Shown one piece after another: positions 18,488 through 28,181 of a stretch of 64,000 bases of DNA. The notes under the pieces are model-generated. The model did no database searches. It worked only from the letters and a program-made list of their open reading frames with translations, and was not told the origin of the DNA. A program made the translations under genes and the position numbers. How positions within the stretch are numbered: the stretch's first letter is position 1; every line of letters begins with the position of its first letter. Origin of the DNA: Vibrio sp. RE86 (lineage in GTDB: Bacteria; Pseudomonadota; Gammaproteobacteria; Enterobacterales; Vibrionaceae); contig NZ_VTXI01000015.1 in assembly GCF_013114545.1 (NCBI RefSeq), positions 1-64,000 of the forward strand, written 5' to 3'.

Positions 18488-19222
18488 ATGCCCTCTTACT
18501 TACCTTTACTAGGATCGCTTACGATTCTGACTTCTACCCTAGCCTTTGCTGAGGAAGATCTAAAAGTCGTTAAGATCTCTGCTGGCAACTGGCCTCCTTT
18601 TATCGGGGAGCAGCTAGAGGAGTTTGGTCATGTAGGGCAAATCGTTCAACAAGTCTTTGCTAGCCAAGGATATAAGGTGGAGTTTCACTTTTACCCTTGG
18701 AAGCGAGCTTACAAGAAAGCCAGTGATGGTCATTATGTCGCGACTGCGGTGTGGATGTACGACGAAGAGCGTGAAGAGCACTTCATGTTTAGCGATCCTG
18801 TTGCCCAAGAGCAATTTGTCTTCTTTCATCTAAAAGAGACCGAGTTCAGTTGGTCTAACTTAAGTGACATTAAGGGTAAGCTACTAGGCGGTGGATTAGG
18901 TTATAGCTATGGTGAATCACTCGACGCTTTAATTGAGAGCGAACAGGTTTCGATTAATCGAGTTGAAGACCCTGAAAAAGCGTTTCAGCTTTTGAAATAT
19001 CGCCGTGTTGAACTCGTACCTGAAGAAAAGCACATTGGCTTATTCTCATTGAGTAAGCTGCCGGTAGAGACTCAAGCTTTGATCACCTATCACCCTGAAC
19101 CGTTTCTTTCCAACGACAGCTTTTTAATGTTCTCGAAGGCTCACCCTGACGCCAAAGCACTGCTAGAAATCTTCAATCAAGGTCTCAAACAGATAAAACT
19201 AGCTCAAAGCCAAAACGACTAA
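18488..19222 (+). CDS. Solitary periplasmic solute-binding protein (SBP_bac_3 type)
   Basis: Resembles the polar amino acid binding family (bacterial extracellular solute-binding family 3). It has a signal peptide ending near LAFA/EEDL, then KISAGNWPPFIGEQL and a second lobe with GGGLGYSYGESLDAL. No permease or ATPase gene adjoins, so it may serve a sensor or a distant transporter; many vibrios carry such lone proteins of unknown ligand. The ATG at 18488 has AGGA six bases upstream and is preferred to 18482. Its last four bases overlap the converging dehydrogenase gene. The ligand cannot be predicted. Confidence 0.75.
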   Translation: MPSYLPLLGSLTILTSTLAFAEEDLKVVKISAGNWPPFIGEQLEEFGHVGQIVQQVFASQGYKVEFHFYPWKRAYKKASDGHYVATAVWMYDEEREEHFMFSDPVAQEQFVFFHLKETEFSWSNLSDIKGKLLGGGLGYSYGESLDALIESEQVSINRVEDPEKAFQLLKYRRVELVPEEKHIGLFSLSKLPVETQALITYHPEPFLSNDSFLMFSKAHPDAKALLEIFNQGLKQIKLAQSQND

Positions 19223-20181
19223 ATCACGCGATTTTGATCTCGACCTTCAACAAATACCGTGATGTTATCCATCAAGATATTCGCTAAGCTTTGAATCGAG
19301 GAGTCACTTCCCCAAGCCACATGGGGCGTGAGTAATAAGTTCGGCAGATCCATGTTCGCAATAAGCACATTGCTTTCATCAGCGGGCTCCTCAGTAAACA
19401 CATCGACTCCAGCTCCACTAATGACGCCTCCTTTCAGCGCATCCACCAGCGCATTTTCGTCAATCAAACCACCTCGCCCTGTATTGATAACAATGCTGCT
19501 TGGCTTCATTGCCGCAAGCTCATCGCGGCTAATCAAGTGATGAGTATTTGAATTGAGTGGGCAGTGCAAGGTTAAAACGTCTGAAACCGCTAACACGTGT
19601 TCAAAGGGAACATAACCATCTCGACACTCTTCAGCGCCTTTACGCTCAGCGAACAAGACATTCATACCCAGGGCTTTGGCTAACGTGGCTGTTGCTTGGC
19701 CTAATGCTCCGCTGCCAATCACGCCCAAAGTTGATCCGGCGGTATCACTTATTGGATGAGTGAAGAAACAGAACTGTTTGTTGCGTTGCCACTCTCCTGC
19801 AGCAATATCATTGTGGTAACCCTTGAGGTTGCGTTTTAAGGCAAACATCATCGCCACAACATGCTCTGGTACAGACTGTGTCGCGTAGCCTCGAACATTT
19901 GCAACGGCAATCCCTCGTTCACGGCATGACTCAATATCAATGTTATTAAAGCCTGTCGCAGCGACGGCAATCATTCTAAGTTGTGGTAGTTGAGCTAGAA
20001 CTGCTCGATCAAGCACGACTTTATTGGTGATCACAATTTGCGCGTCTTGCAGGCGATCAATCACTTGATCGGGGGAGGTAAAGTCGTATTCGATCCATTG
20101 ATGATCGAAGGGAAGATGGGGCAATTCAATGTGTGTTGGGATCGTAGCACGATCGAGGAAAACAACGGTTGGCAGCGACAT
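19219..20181 (-). CDS. D-2-hydroxyacid dehydrogenase (glycerate/hydroxypyruvate type)
   Basis: NAD(P)-dependent oxidoreductase of the D-isomer 2-hydroxyacid family. The 320-aa protein has the substrate domain with AVAATGFNNID, the Rossmann motif LGVIGSGALGQATA, the catalytic Arg in VINTGRGGLIDE, the Glu in DVFTEEP and the His in LLTPHVAWGS. Overall it resembles glycerate dehydrogenase/hydroxypyruvate reductase (HprA-like), but the substrate is not certain. It follows rluA by 38 bp on the same strand and converges with the binding-protein gene. Confidence 0.85.
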   Translation of the reverse strand: MSLPTVVFLDRATIPTHIELPHLPFDHQWIEYDFTSPDQVIDRLQDAQIVITNKVVLDRAVLAQLPQLRMIAVAATGFNNIDIESCRERGIAVANVRGYATQSVPEHVVAMMFALKRNLKGYHNDIAAGEWQRNKQFCFFTHPISDTAGSTLGVIGSGALGQATATLAKALGMNVLFAERKGAEECRDGYVPFEHVLAVSDVLTLHCPLNSNTHHLISRDELAAMKPSSIVINTGRGGLIDENALVDALKGGVISGAGVDVFTEEPADESNVLIANMDLPNLLLTPHVAWGSDSSIQSLANILMDNITVFVEGRDQNRVI

Positions 20182-20219
20182 AAGAACTCCTTGTGCTGCC
20201 AGCGTTTATCCATCGTGTC

Positions 20220-20957
20220 CTACGGGGTGGGCAGCGTTTTGTAATCCGGTAATTCTCGCACAGGATTGAAATAGTTAAAGATCATCGCTTCCGCTTCAAG
20301 ATAGAAGTCACATGGAACGAACTGACTTTGTAGCTCTTCACTCGCTGGGTGGTAAAAACTCAACTCTGCCGCATGCAGTTCAAGGCGATCCGAATATTCG
20401 AAAGCATCCCCTTCTGAATAGAATTCATCACCAACAATTGGGTGTCCTAATGCCTGCATGTGAACACGCAACTGATGTGATCGACCCGTGATAGGTAACA
20501 ATCGAACAATCGTCGTCTTTTCTTCACGTTTTGCCACTTGATAAAGCGTTTGAGACGGCTTGCCATCTTGGTAACACACTTTCTGCTTTGGACGATTAGG
20601 CCAATCACCAATCAAAGGCAAGTCCACCTCTCCTTCATCTTCCTCGACGACACCCCATACGCGAGCATAGTAGATCTTATGAGTAAGACGATATTGGAAT
20701 TGCTTTTTAAGCGAACGTTCTGCCTGCTTATGTTTGGCAAACAGCATCAAGCCAGATGTGTCCATATCTAAACGGTGCACAACTTGAATATCAGGAAAGG
20801 TTTCAACTAGGCGAGAGCACAAACTGTCATAGTGCTCCGCTAAACGGCCTGGTACAGACAGCAACCCAGATGGCTTATTTGCAATCAAGATATCCGCATC
20901 TTCAAACACGACATCAACCCAAGGTTCTGTCGGCGGGTTATATTCCAGCATTGCCAT
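20220..20957 (-). CDS. rluA: Dual-specificity pseudouridine synthase RluA
   Basis: Isomerises U746 of 23S rRNA and U32 of several tRNAs in E. coli. The 245-aa protein contains the catalytic HRLDMDTSG motif, NKPSGLLSVPGR near the N terminus, DWPNRPKQKVCY and ITGRSHQLRVHM, all matching RluA rather than RluC/D; there is no S4 domain. It lies next to rapA as in E. coli, separated here by a palindromic repeat. The C-terminal tail (YFNPVRELPDYKTLPTP) extends beyond the E. coli protein. Confidence 0.92.
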   Translation of the reverse strand: MAMLEYNPPTEPWVDVVFEDADILIANKPSGLLSVPGRLAEHYDSLCSRLVETFPDIQVVHRLDMDTSGLMLFAKHKQAERSLKKQFQYRLTHKIYYARVWGVVEEDEGEVDLPLIGDWPNRPKQKVCYQDGKPSQTLYQVAKREEKTTIVRLLPITGRSHQLRVHMQALGHPIVGDEFYSEGDAFEYSDRLELHAAELSFYHPASEELQSQFVPCDFYLEAEAMIFNYFNPVRELPDYKTLPTP

Positions 20958-20984
20958 AAGAAGCTCTCTACCATAAAAACGAAA

Positions 20985-21078
20985 ACGTCATTCCTGATAG
21001 CGACGAAGGAGTATGGTCAGGAATCTCTAACAATTAGAGAGATTCCTGGCGTCTCGTTCCTCGATTCAGGAATGACGT
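20985..21078. repeat. Palindromic repeat element between rluA and rapA
   Basis: Outer arms CGTCATTCCTGA (20986-20997) and TCAGGAATGACG (21066-21077) are perfect 12-bp inverted copies. Inside, CAGGAATCTCT (21018-21028) and AGAGATTCCTG (21038-21048) form an 11-bp hairpin. The arms share the word TTCCTGA, so it looks like a nested, self-similar extragenic palindrome of MITE or REP type of about 90 bp. It contains no open frame. Confidence 0.75.
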
Positions 21079-21090
21079 GAATAACGAAAA

Positions 21091-24000
21091 TTAGTTGTGA
21101 GAAACCACAATCATACGTAACGAATCGAGCTGATACTGAGCTTGGCTGATGTAGCCATTGAGCTCTTTAATCTGCGCATCAATTGCTTCTATCTCTTCAT
21201 CACGAATGTTTGGGTTCACCGCTTTCAAAGCTTGTAAGCGCTCTAACTCTGAGTTCAAACTCGCTTGCATCCCTTGCTGTGCTTGATTGCGGATAGCTTC
21301 CACTTTCTCAACAATCAGCTTCTCACCGGCTTCAATCATTTGATGAACTTGAGCTTGAACCGATGCCACCAGCTTAGTCGCAATATGACGACCCACTGGG
21401 CTCAATTGACGGTTGAAGCTTTCAAACTCAACTTGAGCAGAGAGGTCATTGCCTTTGCCATCTAACATCATACGAATAGGTGTTGTTGGCAGGAAGCGGC
21501 TAATACCACTGCGTTTCGGAGCTTGCGCATCTACTTTGTAAACAAGCTCAAGTAGCATAGTGCCAACTGGCAGAGCTTTGTTTTTCAACAGTGAAACAGC
21601 GGTTGTACCAACACCTTCGCTCATCAGAAGATCGATACCACCTTGAATCATTGGGTGCTCCCAACTGATAAAGTTCATATCTTCACGCGAGAGTGCCGTT
21701 TCACGATCAAAAGTAATCGTCGCACCTTCATACGGTAGACCTGGGTAGCTTGGTACCAGCATGTGCTCAGATGGCGTTACGACTAGGGCATTTTCGCCTT
21801 TGTCATCTTGGTCAAGGCCGATAGTATCAAACAGGCTTAGTGCAAACGTCACTAGGTTAGTGTCACCATCGGTTGACGCGATCTTGTCAACAATCGCTTG
21901 CGCTTTCTCGCCGCCGTTTGAGTGCATCTCTAGTAGACGGTCACGGCCTTGCTCTAGCTGCGCTTTTAGCTCTTTGTTCATCGCTGCTGATTCAGCAATC
22001 ACATCATCAAGATCAGTGGTATCACCTGACGCTAACATCTCAATCAAACGGTCTGCGTATTTGTCGTAAACCATACGACCCGTCGGACAAGTCTCAGCAA
22101 ATGAGTTAAGACCTTCATCGAACCAACGTGCAAGAATCGCTTGAGAGGTACCTTGTAGGTAAGGCACATGAATATCGATATCTCGGTTCTGACCAATACG
22201 ATCCAGACGACCAATACGCTGCTCGAGCAAATCAGGGTTGAACGGCAGGTCGAACATCACCAATTGGTTAGCGAATTGGAAGTTACGCCCTTCAGAGCCA
22301 ATCTCACTACAGATAAGAACCTGTGCACCGCCCTCTTCTTGTGCAAAGTAAGCCGCAGCTTTATCGCGCTCAAGAATCGACATGCCTTCATGAAATACCG
22401 TTGCGCGAATACCTTCACGCTCACGCAGTGCTTGTTCTAATTGAAGTGCGGTACTCGCACGTGAAGCAATCACTAGAATCTTATCACTGCGCTTATCTGT
22501 GATCTTCTCTAGTAGCCAGTTCACACGGCTATCAAATTGCCACCAGCTTGAGTCTTCGCCTTCAAACTCTTGGAAGATCTCTTCTGGATAGAGGTTTTTC
22601 ACCGCGCGAGCTTCTGCACTCATTTTGCCGCCAATCATGCCTGCAACACGCATTGAGGTGGTGTACTGCTGTGGAATTGGCATTGGCAGTAGATGAACAT
22701 TACGCTCAGGGAAGCCTTTGATTGCCGCACGAGTATTACGGAAGAGAACGCGGCCAGTACCGTGACGATCCATTAGATTGTCGATAAGTTCTTGGCGAGC
22801 TGCCGCTTTCGCTTCTTCATCACTGTCGCTTTCGATAATACGGAACAGCGGTTCAACATCTTGCTCAGACAGAAGCTCAGTAATTTGGTTTTTCGCTTCA
22901 TTTTCTAGCTTTTGACCAGAGAACAGCGCACTGACTGAGTCAGCAACTGGGGCATACTGCTCTTCTTCTTTGACGAACTCTTCATAGTCGAAGAAACGGT
23001 CAGAGTCTAACAAGCGAAGACGGGCAAAGTGGCTCTCTCGACCCAACTGTTCTGGCGTTGCCGTTAACAACAATACGCCTGGTGTTTTTTCTGCAAGGCC
23101 TTCTACCACTTGGTATTCACGGCTTGGTTTCTCTGGGCTCCACTCTAGGTGGTGCGCTTCATCGACGACCAGTAGATCCCACTCACCTTCCAATGCTTGC
23201 TCAAAGCGTTTACGGCTCTTGCGTAGGAAGTCCAGCGAACACAACACGTATTGCTGAGTATCGAATGGGTTATCAGAATCGGCGAATGCTTCGATACAAC
23301 GCTCTTCATCAAAAATAGAGAAATGCAGGTTGAAGCGGCGCATCATCTCAACCAACCACTGATGCTGCAGTGTTTCTGGTACCACAATTAGGATACGTTC
23401 AGCACGACCAGCCAAGACTTGTTGGTGAATGATCATACCCGCCTCGATGGTTTTACCTAGACCTACTTCATCAGCTAGTAAAACACGAGGCGCATGACGG
23501 CGACCAACTTCGTGTGCAATGTATAACTGATGAGGAATCAAACCTGCGCGCATGCCACAAAGGCCACGCATTGGGCTCTTATGCTGCTCATATTGGTTCA
23601 TTAATGCACGGTAACGAAGCACAAAGTTATCCATACGATCGATTTGACCCGCGTACAGTTTATCTTGTGGCTTATTGAAACGGATTTGGTTGCTCAGCAT
23701 GATTTCACGCAGAACAACACCTTCTTCGCCGCTATCTTCGCGTGTACCTACATAACTAAATAGGCCTTGGTCTTCGACCACTTGCTCAACTTTTAGAGAC
23801 CACCCTTCTTGGCTGTCAATCACGTCACCAGCATTAAAGGTTACTCGGGTTACAGGCGCATCATTTCGAGCGTATACTCGGTTTTCTTCAGAAGCTGCAA
23901 ACATTAGTGTCACAGTACGAGCATCCAATGCTACAACGGTTCCTAAACCTAGATCGCTTTCCGTATCGCTGATCCAGCGCTGGCCCAAAGCAAATGTCAT
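21091..24000 (-). CDS. rapA: RNA polymerase-associated ATPase RapA (HepA)
   Basis: Swi2/Snf2 ATPase that binds core RNA polymerase and helps recycle it after termination. The 969-aa protein has N-terminal Tudor-like domains (1-110), the helicase motif I DEVGLGKT at 177-184, DEAHH motif [13 protein letters not shown] motif III, and the C-terminal helicase half with [15 protein letters not shown] and [11 protein letters not shown]. The length equals known Vibrio RapA. It neighbours rluA as in E. coli and is divergent from the PIN-PhoH gene. Confidence 0.97.
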   Translation of the reverse strand: MTFALGQRWISDTESDLGLGTVVALDARTVTLMFAASEENRVYARNDAPVTRVTFNAGDVIDSQEGWSLKVEQVVEDQGLFSYVGTREDSGEEGVVLREIMLSNQIRFNKPQDKLYAGQIDRMDNFVLRYRALMNQYEQHKSPMRGLCGMRAGLIPHQLYIAHEVGRRHAPRVLLADEVGLGKTIEAGMIIHQQVLAGRAERILIVVPETLQHQWLVEMMRRFNLHFSIFDEERCIEAFADSDNPFDTQQYVLCSLDFLRKSRKRFEQALEGEWDLLVVDEAHHLEWSPEKPSREYQVVEGLAEKTPGVLLLTATPEQLGRESHFARLRLLDSDRFFDYEEFVKEEEQYAPVADSVSALFSGQKLENEAKNQITELLSEQDVEPLFRIIESDSDEEAKAAARQELIDNLMDRHGTGRVLFRNTRAAIKGFPERNVHLLPMPIPQQYTTSMRVAGMIGGKMSAEARAVKNLYPEEIFQEFEGEDSSWWQFDSRVNWLLEKITDKRSDKILVIASRASTALQLEQALREREGIRATVFHEGMSILERDKAAAYFAQEEGGAQVLICSEIGSEGRNFQFANQLVMFDLPFNPDLLEQRIGRLDRIGQNRDIDIHVPYLQGTSQAILARWFDEGLNSFAETCPTGRMVYDKYADRLIEMLASGDTTDLDDVIAESAAMNKELKAQLEQGRDRLLEMHSNGGEKAQAIVDKIASTDGDTNLVTFALSLFDTIGLDQDDKGENALVVTPSEHMLVPSYPGLPYEGATITFDRETALSREDMNFISWEHPMIQGGIDLLMSEGVGTTAVSLLKNKALPVGTMLLELVYKVDAQAPKRSGISRFLPTTPIRMMLDGKGNDLSAQVEFESFNRQLSPVGRHIATKLVASVQAQVHQMIEAGEKLIVEKVEAIRNQAQQGMQASLNSELERLQALKAVNPNIRDEEIEAIDAQIKELNGYISQAQYQLDSLRMIVVSHN

Positions 24001-24464
24001 GAATCGACTACCTCATCTATTTAATTCGAAAATGGGTCTATAAATCTTAGCTGTTCTTACGCAACTTGAAAGGCAACTGACGAGGAAAAAGTGTGTCAGC
24101 TACTGCGCAGAAAAAGGTCGCTAATCTTACTCGAAGCTGTGACATTGGTCACGTACAAAGGCCTCAAAAAACAACAATTTTTTATTCAAGCTGAGGATGA
24201 CATCAAGTTGTAAGAAATCAGTGGCACTTCTATCTAAGAGTGTTGAAAAACCGACTTATACTTATTGATGAAAACGCATCCAAATTCAGTCAACTTTATG
24301 ACAGGAACGAAAGATGCATGAGTAAGAAGACAATCAACACGGGTTTGCAGTATTTGTAGAAGACTCTGATTGCCAAGCTACAAATCTGTAAGCAACCGAA
24401 GGTAGACCACTTCATGTGGAATGCATGAGGGGTAAGCAAGCCGCAACTCGGCAAGGAGACGCTT
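24001..24464. other. 464-bp divergent intergenic region, rapA / PIN-PhoH
   Basis: No gene of convincing length is present. It holds a candidate CRP site at 24135-24156, a short inverted repeat ATTTGTAG/CTACAAAT (24352-24359 and 24378-24385) and a repeated word ATGCATGAG (near 24314 and 24421) within the likely leader of the downstream gene. AAGGAG lies just before the ATG at 24465. Confidence 0.5.
24135..24156. promoter_or_regulatory. Candidate CRP site
   Basis: TGTGA-CATTGG-TCACG (24138-24153) matches the CRP consensus TGTGA-N6-TCACA in 9 of 10 core bases. It is 135 bp upstream of rapA and 310 bp upstream of the PIN-PhoH gene, so which gene it would control is unclear. Confidence 0.5.
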
Positions 24465-25841
24465 ATGGGTGATACAGACCGGAAACTATTTGTCCTCGAT
24501 ACCAACATTCTTCTTCACGAACCACTCGCCATCTATTCCTTTAAAGAGCATGACGTTGTTATTCCAATGACTGTGCTCGAAGAGCTAGACCGAATCAAAG
24601 ACAGCAAACGCGACGTAGCTCGCGATGCACGTGTTGCGATTCGAGCGCTAGAAGCAATGTTCAAAGACGCCACGCCTGACGAAATTTCTGAAGGTATTCC
24701 AATTAACAAAGATTTCGACTCAACAGGCAATATCTCGATTTTGGCTGATTTTGAGTTGCAAGAAACGGTCAAAGCGTTTGCCGATAAAGCGGGCGACAAC
24801 CGAATCTTAAATGGTGTGCTCTACTTACAGAATAAACGCGCTCCACGCGAAGTCATTCTGGTCACCAAAGACATCAACATGCGCTTGCGAGCAAAAGGCG
24901 CAGGTGTTCGCTTTGTTGAAGACTACCGAACTGACCAATTGATTGATGACGTTCAATACCTAACAAAAGGCTTTCAGGAAATTGAAGGAGAGTTTTGGAA
25001 TAATGTAGACAATGTTGAAACGAAGAACCATCTGGGCCGAACGTATCACACCTTAGATAGAGAGCCGTTTGAACCCACCTACATTAACCAGTACATGATT
25101 GACCAGGAGAGCGACTTTGCAGGGCGAGTGGAAGACATTACTCCAGACACCATTACCCTCCAAGACCTGAGTCGTGAACGTATGATGCACCGCCGCGTGT
25201 GGGACATCACGCCCAAAAACATTTACCAAGGAATGGCGCTTGATGCCCTACTTGATCCTAATATTGACCTAGTCATCTTAACGGGAGCAGCAGGTAGTGG
25301 TAAGACCCTACTTGCAATGGCCTCTGCCCTAGAGCAAACCATAGAAAAAGGCATCTTTGATAAGATCATTGTTACCCGCAACACGCCTGATATAGGTGAG
25401 GCGATCGGTTTCTTACCCGGCAGTGAAGAGGAAAAGATGATGCCTTGGCTTGCTGCGGTCACCGACACCCTAGAGGCGCTGCACAAGAATGATCACTGCA
25501 CAGAAGGCTCACTCAAATACATTTGTGACAAAGCGAACATCCAGTTTAAATCGATCAACTTCATGCGAGGTCGTTCAATCCAAAATGCCTTTGTGTTGTT
25601 GGATGAGTGTCAGAACTTAACGGCATCACAAATCAAAACCATCATCACCCGTTGTGGTGAAGGCACCAAAATTGTCTGCTCTGGTAACTTAGCGCAGATA
25701 GACTCTCACTATCTAACCCCAGTCACCTCCGGTCTGACTTATATGGTGGAACGCTTTAAAAACTTCGAAGGTAGTGCCAATATCCACTTAAACGGTGTGG
25801 TACGTAGCCGACTTGCTGAATTTGCTGAAGAAAACCTCTAA
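24465..25841 (+). CDS. PIN domain-PhoH ATPase fusion (PhoH2 family)
   Basis: The 458-aa protein joins an N-terminal PIN ribonuclease domain (residues 1-150; acidic residues in FVLDTNILLHEP, LEELDRIK and TKDINMRLRAKG) to a PhoH P-loop ATPase (Walker A GAAGSGKT at 274-281, LLDECQNL Walker B, SGNLAQID). PhoH2 proteins in mycobacteria act as sequence-specific RNA helicase/RNases; in gammaproteobacteria the role is not settled. Expression likely starts in the 464-bp upstream region. A terminator follows. Confidence 0.88.
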   Translation: MGDTDRKLFVLDTNILLHEPLAIYSFKEHDVVIPMTVLEELDRIKDSKRDVARDARVAIRALEAMFKDATPDEISEGIPINKDFDSTGNISILADFELQETVKAFADKAGDNRILNGVLYLQNKRAPREVILVTKDINMRLRAKGAGVRFVEDYRTDQLIDDVQYLTKGFQEIEGEFWNNVDNVETKNHLGRTYHTLDREPFEPTYINQYMIDQESDFAGRVEDITPDTITLQDLSRERMMHRRVWDITPKNIYQGMALDALLDPNIDLVILTGAAGSGKTLLAMASALEQTIEKGIFDKIIVTRNTPDIGEAIGFLPGSEEEKMMPWLAAVTDTLEALHKNDHCTEGSLKYICDKANIQFKSINFMRGRSIQNAFVLLDECQNLTASQIKTIITRCGEGTKIVCSGNLAQIDSHYLTPVTSGLTYMVERFKNFEGSANIHLNGVVRSRLAEFAEENL

Positions 25842-25859
25842 TTTAGAATTAATAATCAC

Positions 25860-25893
25860 CAATGCCGAGATAAAATTCATATCCCGGCATTTA
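25860..25893 (+). terminator. Terminator after the PIN-PhoH gene
   Basis: AATGCCG.GAT-N7-ATC.CGGCATT (one internal mismatch) is followed by a T-rich run (TTTATTT). Confidence 0.7.
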
Positions 25894-25919
25894 TTTAAAA
25901 TAACTATTCACAAATAACC

Positions 25920-25964
25920 TTCAAATATGTTTAACTATCTCCATAATATGAATGGACATTCAAG
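25920..25964 (+). promoter_or_regulatory. argF promoter with ARG box
   Basis: TGAAT-GGAC-ATTCA (25949-25962) is a perfect palindrome of the two ArgR half sites, the ARG box being about 25947-25964. A weaker box (around 25926-25943) lies 21 bp upstream, the usual tandem spacing. A -35-like TTCAAA (25920) and -10-like TAATAT (25944-25949) abut the operator, so bound ArgR would block initiation. The strong box ends 9 bp before the argF ATG. Confidence 0.8.
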
Positions 25965-25973
25965 GACTGGAGC

Positions 25974-26978
25974 ATGGCCTTTAATCTGCGTAACCGAAAC
26001 TTCCTCAAGCTACTCGATTTCACTCCGAAAGAGATTCAATTTTTGCTCGATCTTTCTGCTGATCTGAAAAAAGCCAAATACTCTGGTACAGAACAGAAAA
26101 AGCTAGTGGGTAAAAACATCGCTCTAATCTTTGAAAAGGCTTCGACGCGAACACGATGTGCTTTTGAAGTGGCGGCTTTTGACCAAGGTGCTCAAGTCTC
26201 ATATATCGGTCCATCAGGCTCTCAAATTGGTCACAAAGAGTCGATGAAAGATACCGCTCGCGTACTCGGTAGAATGTACGATGGCATTGAATACCGTGGC
26301 TTTGGTCAAGAGATTGTCGAAGAGCTAGGTGCACATGCGGGCGTGCCGGTTTGGAACGGTCTGACCGACGAATTTCACCCAACTCAGATCCTAGCGGACT
26401 TCTTAACCATGCTAGAGCACGGGCGTGGTAAACAGCTGCATGAGATCAAGTTCGCTTATCTCGGTGATGCGCGCAACAACATGGGTAATTCGCTGTTGGT
26501 CGGTGCCGCTAAGATGGGTATGGATGTTCGCCTTGTCGCGCCAAAAGCGTACTGGCCGGAAGAAGAGCTCGTCACTGAATGTCAGGCTATCGCTGAGCAG
26601 ACTGGCGCAAAGATCACCCTAACTGAGAACGTCGAAGAAGGCGTCAAGGGTTGTGATTACCTTTACACTGACGTGTGGGTGTCAATGGGTGAGTCCGCAC
26701 AAGCGTGGGATGAGCGTGTCGCTATGATGACGCCTTATCAAGTCAATATGGACACAATTAAGAAAACAGGCAACCCACTAGTGAAGTTTATGCACTGCCT
26801 ACCTGCTTTCCATAATGACGAGACCACCGTTGGCAAAGAAGTCGCTGAAAAATATGGCATGAACGGGTTAGAAGTCACCGAAGAGGTGTTCGAGTCAGAG
26901 CACTCCATTGTATTTGATGAAGCAGAAAACCGCATGCACACAATCAAAGCCGTGATGGTCGCCACACTTGGTAGCTGA
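25974..26978 (+). CDS. argF: Ornithine carbamoyltransferase
   Basis: Makes citrulline from ornithine and carbamoyl phosphate in arginine synthesis. The 334-aa protein has the carbamoyl-phosphate loop STRTR at 57-61, [22 protein letters not shown], and the ornithine/catalytic loop HCLPAFH. A consensus ARG box lies just upstream, pointing to repression by ArgR (argR at 30790 in this window). The arcA gene 12 kb downstream lacks a catabolic arcB partner, and this argF has a biosynthetic-type operator, so I call it biosynthetic. Confidence 0.95.
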   Translation: MAFNLRNRNFLKLLDFTPKEIQFLLDLSADLKKAKYSGTEQKKLVGKNIALIFEKASTRTRCAFEVAAFDQGAQVSYIGPSGSQIGHKESMKDTARVLGRMYDGIEYRGFGQEIVEELGAHAGVPVWNGLTDEFHPTQILADFLTMLEHGRGKQLHEIKFAYLGDARNNMGNSLLVGAAKMGMDVRLVAPKAYWPEEELVTECQAIAEQTGAKITLTENVEEGVKGCDYLYTDVWVSMGESAQAWDERVAMMTPYQVNMDTIKKTGNPLVKFMHCLPAFHNDETTVGKEVAEKYGMNGLEVTEEVFESEHSIVFDEAENRMHTIKAVMVATLGS

Positions 26979-27019
26979 GAACAGTCAATATTCGACACAA
27001 AAAGCGTCGATGTAATCGC

Positions 27020-27047
27020 TTGCGTTAACAAATCTTCAGCGTATAAT
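27020..27047 (+). promoter_or_regulatory. pyrBI promoter
   Basis: TTGCGT (27020-27025) and a perfect TATAAT (27042-27047) are separated by 16 nt. The leader peptide ATG is about 24 nt past the expected start site. Confidence 0.75.
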
Positions 27048-27078
27048 GCTCGGCAATTTGTCTGGAGGTAGTAAAACA

Positions 27079-27171
27079 ATGCCACGTAATTCGTGCTCAA
27101 CAAAGCGTATTACACTGGGTAAGCCAAAGTGCTTATCGGCGTTAGTTTTTTCTGTTTCCATCGATTTCTAA
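27079..27171 (+). CDS. pyrL: pyrBI leader peptide
   Basis: A 30-aa open frame (MPRNSCSTKRITLGK...FSVSIDF) preceded by a strong GGAGGT 9 nt upstream. Its 3' part contains a T6 tract (in GTTAGTTTTTTCTG) and its stop abuts the attenuator hairpin. In the E. coli pyrBI model, low UTP stalls polymerase in the U tract so the translating ribosome reaches the hairpin region and prevents termination. The layout here is the same; the peptide sequence itself need not be conserved. Confidence 0.88.
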   Translation: MPRNSCSTKRITLGKPKCLSALVFSVSIDF

Positions 27172-27197
27172 AGCCTCCCGTTATGGGGGGCTTTTTT
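27172..27197 (+). terminator. pyrBI attenuator
   Basis: GCCTCCC-GTTAT-GGGGGGC (one U-G pair) followed by TTTTTT lies directly after the leader-peptide stop and 37 nt before pyrB. This is a Rho-independent terminator placed for transcription attenuation. Confidence 0.9.
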
Positions 27198-27234
27198 ATT
27201 GCCTAAATTTTAGTACTCAGATGGGAAGATGATT

Positions 27235-28164
27235 ATGACCAACACGCTTTATAACAAGCACATTATCTCGATTCCTGAGCTTTCTCGTGAAGAGCTCGAA
27301 TTGATTGTCAAAACAGCGGGTGAGTTAAAAGCCGATCAAAAACCTGAGTTAATCAAAAACAAAGTGATTGCGAGCTGTTTCTTTGAGCCTTCAACCCGTA
27401 CTCGCCTTTCATTTGAAACGGCGATTCAACGCATCGGCGGCAGCGTGATTGGTTTTGATAACGGTGGCAATACATCACTCGCTAAGAAAGGCGAAACCTT
27501 GGCTGACTCAGTTCAAGTTATTTCTTCTTATGTCGATGCGTTTGTTATGCGTCACCCACAGGAAGGGGCAGCACGCCTTGCGTCTGAGTTTTCAAATGGT
27601 GTTCCCGTCATTAATGCAGGCGACGGTGCCAACCAACACCCGACACAGACGTTGCTCGATCTGTTCTCTATCGCTGAAACACAGGGCCGTCTAGACGACT
27701 TGAATGTTGCTTTCGTTGGTGACCTTAAATATGGTCGTACTGTCCACTCTCTGACACAAGCGCTAGCTAAGTTTAACAACGTGCGTTTCTTCTTTATCGC
27801 ACCTGAAGCCCTTGCGATGCCAGATTACATCTGTGAAGAGCTAGATGAAGCGGGTATTGAATACAGCCTGCACACCGACATGGAAAGTGTTGTTCCTGAA
27901 CTGGACGTCCTTTACATGACTCGCGTACAAAAAGAGCGTTTTGATGAATCTGAATACGCACACATCAAGTCAGCTTACATCCTGACAGCAGCACTACTTG
28001 AGGGTGCACGTGAAAACCTGAAAGTGCTTCACCCACTGCCACGTGTTGATGAAATCACGGTTGATGTAGATAAAACACCGCACGCTTACTACTTCCAGCA
28101 AGCTGAAAATGGGGTTTACGCCCGTGAAGCGCTACTGGCGCTTGTTCTAAACGAAACACTGTAA
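27235..28164 (+). CDS. pyrB: Aspartate carbamoyltransferase catalytic subunit
   Basis: Condenses aspartate and carbamoyl phosphate, the committed step of pyrimidine synthesis. Carbamoyl-phosphate loop STRTR is at residues 53-57, with [18 protein letters not shown] and [11 protein letters not shown] further on. I prefer the ATG at 27235 over 27229 because GGGA sits 8 nt upstream; this gives 309 aa. pyrI follows after 17 bp, forming the ATCase holoenzyme operon under the leader attenuator. Confidence 0.97.
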   Translation: MTNTLYNKHIISIPELSREELELIVKTAGELKADQKPELIKNKVIASCFFEPSTRTRLSFETAIQRIGGSVIGFDNGGNTSLAKKGETLADSVQVISSYVDAFVMRHPQEGAARLASEFSNGVPVINAGDGANQHPTQTLLDLFSIAETQGRLDDLNVAFVGDLKYGRTVHSLTQALAKFNNVRFFFIAPEALAMPDYICEELDEAGIEYSLHTDMESVVPELDVLYMTRVQKERFDESEYAHIKSAYILTAALLEGARENLKVLHPLPRVDEITVDVDKTPHAYYFQQAENGVYAREALLALVLNETL

Positions 28165-28181
28165 TCGAGGGAGAAATAAAG

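Noticed and set aside
20985..21078. ERIC element
   Set aside because: The size is similar, but the central and terminal sequences are unlike the ERIC consensus as I recall it.
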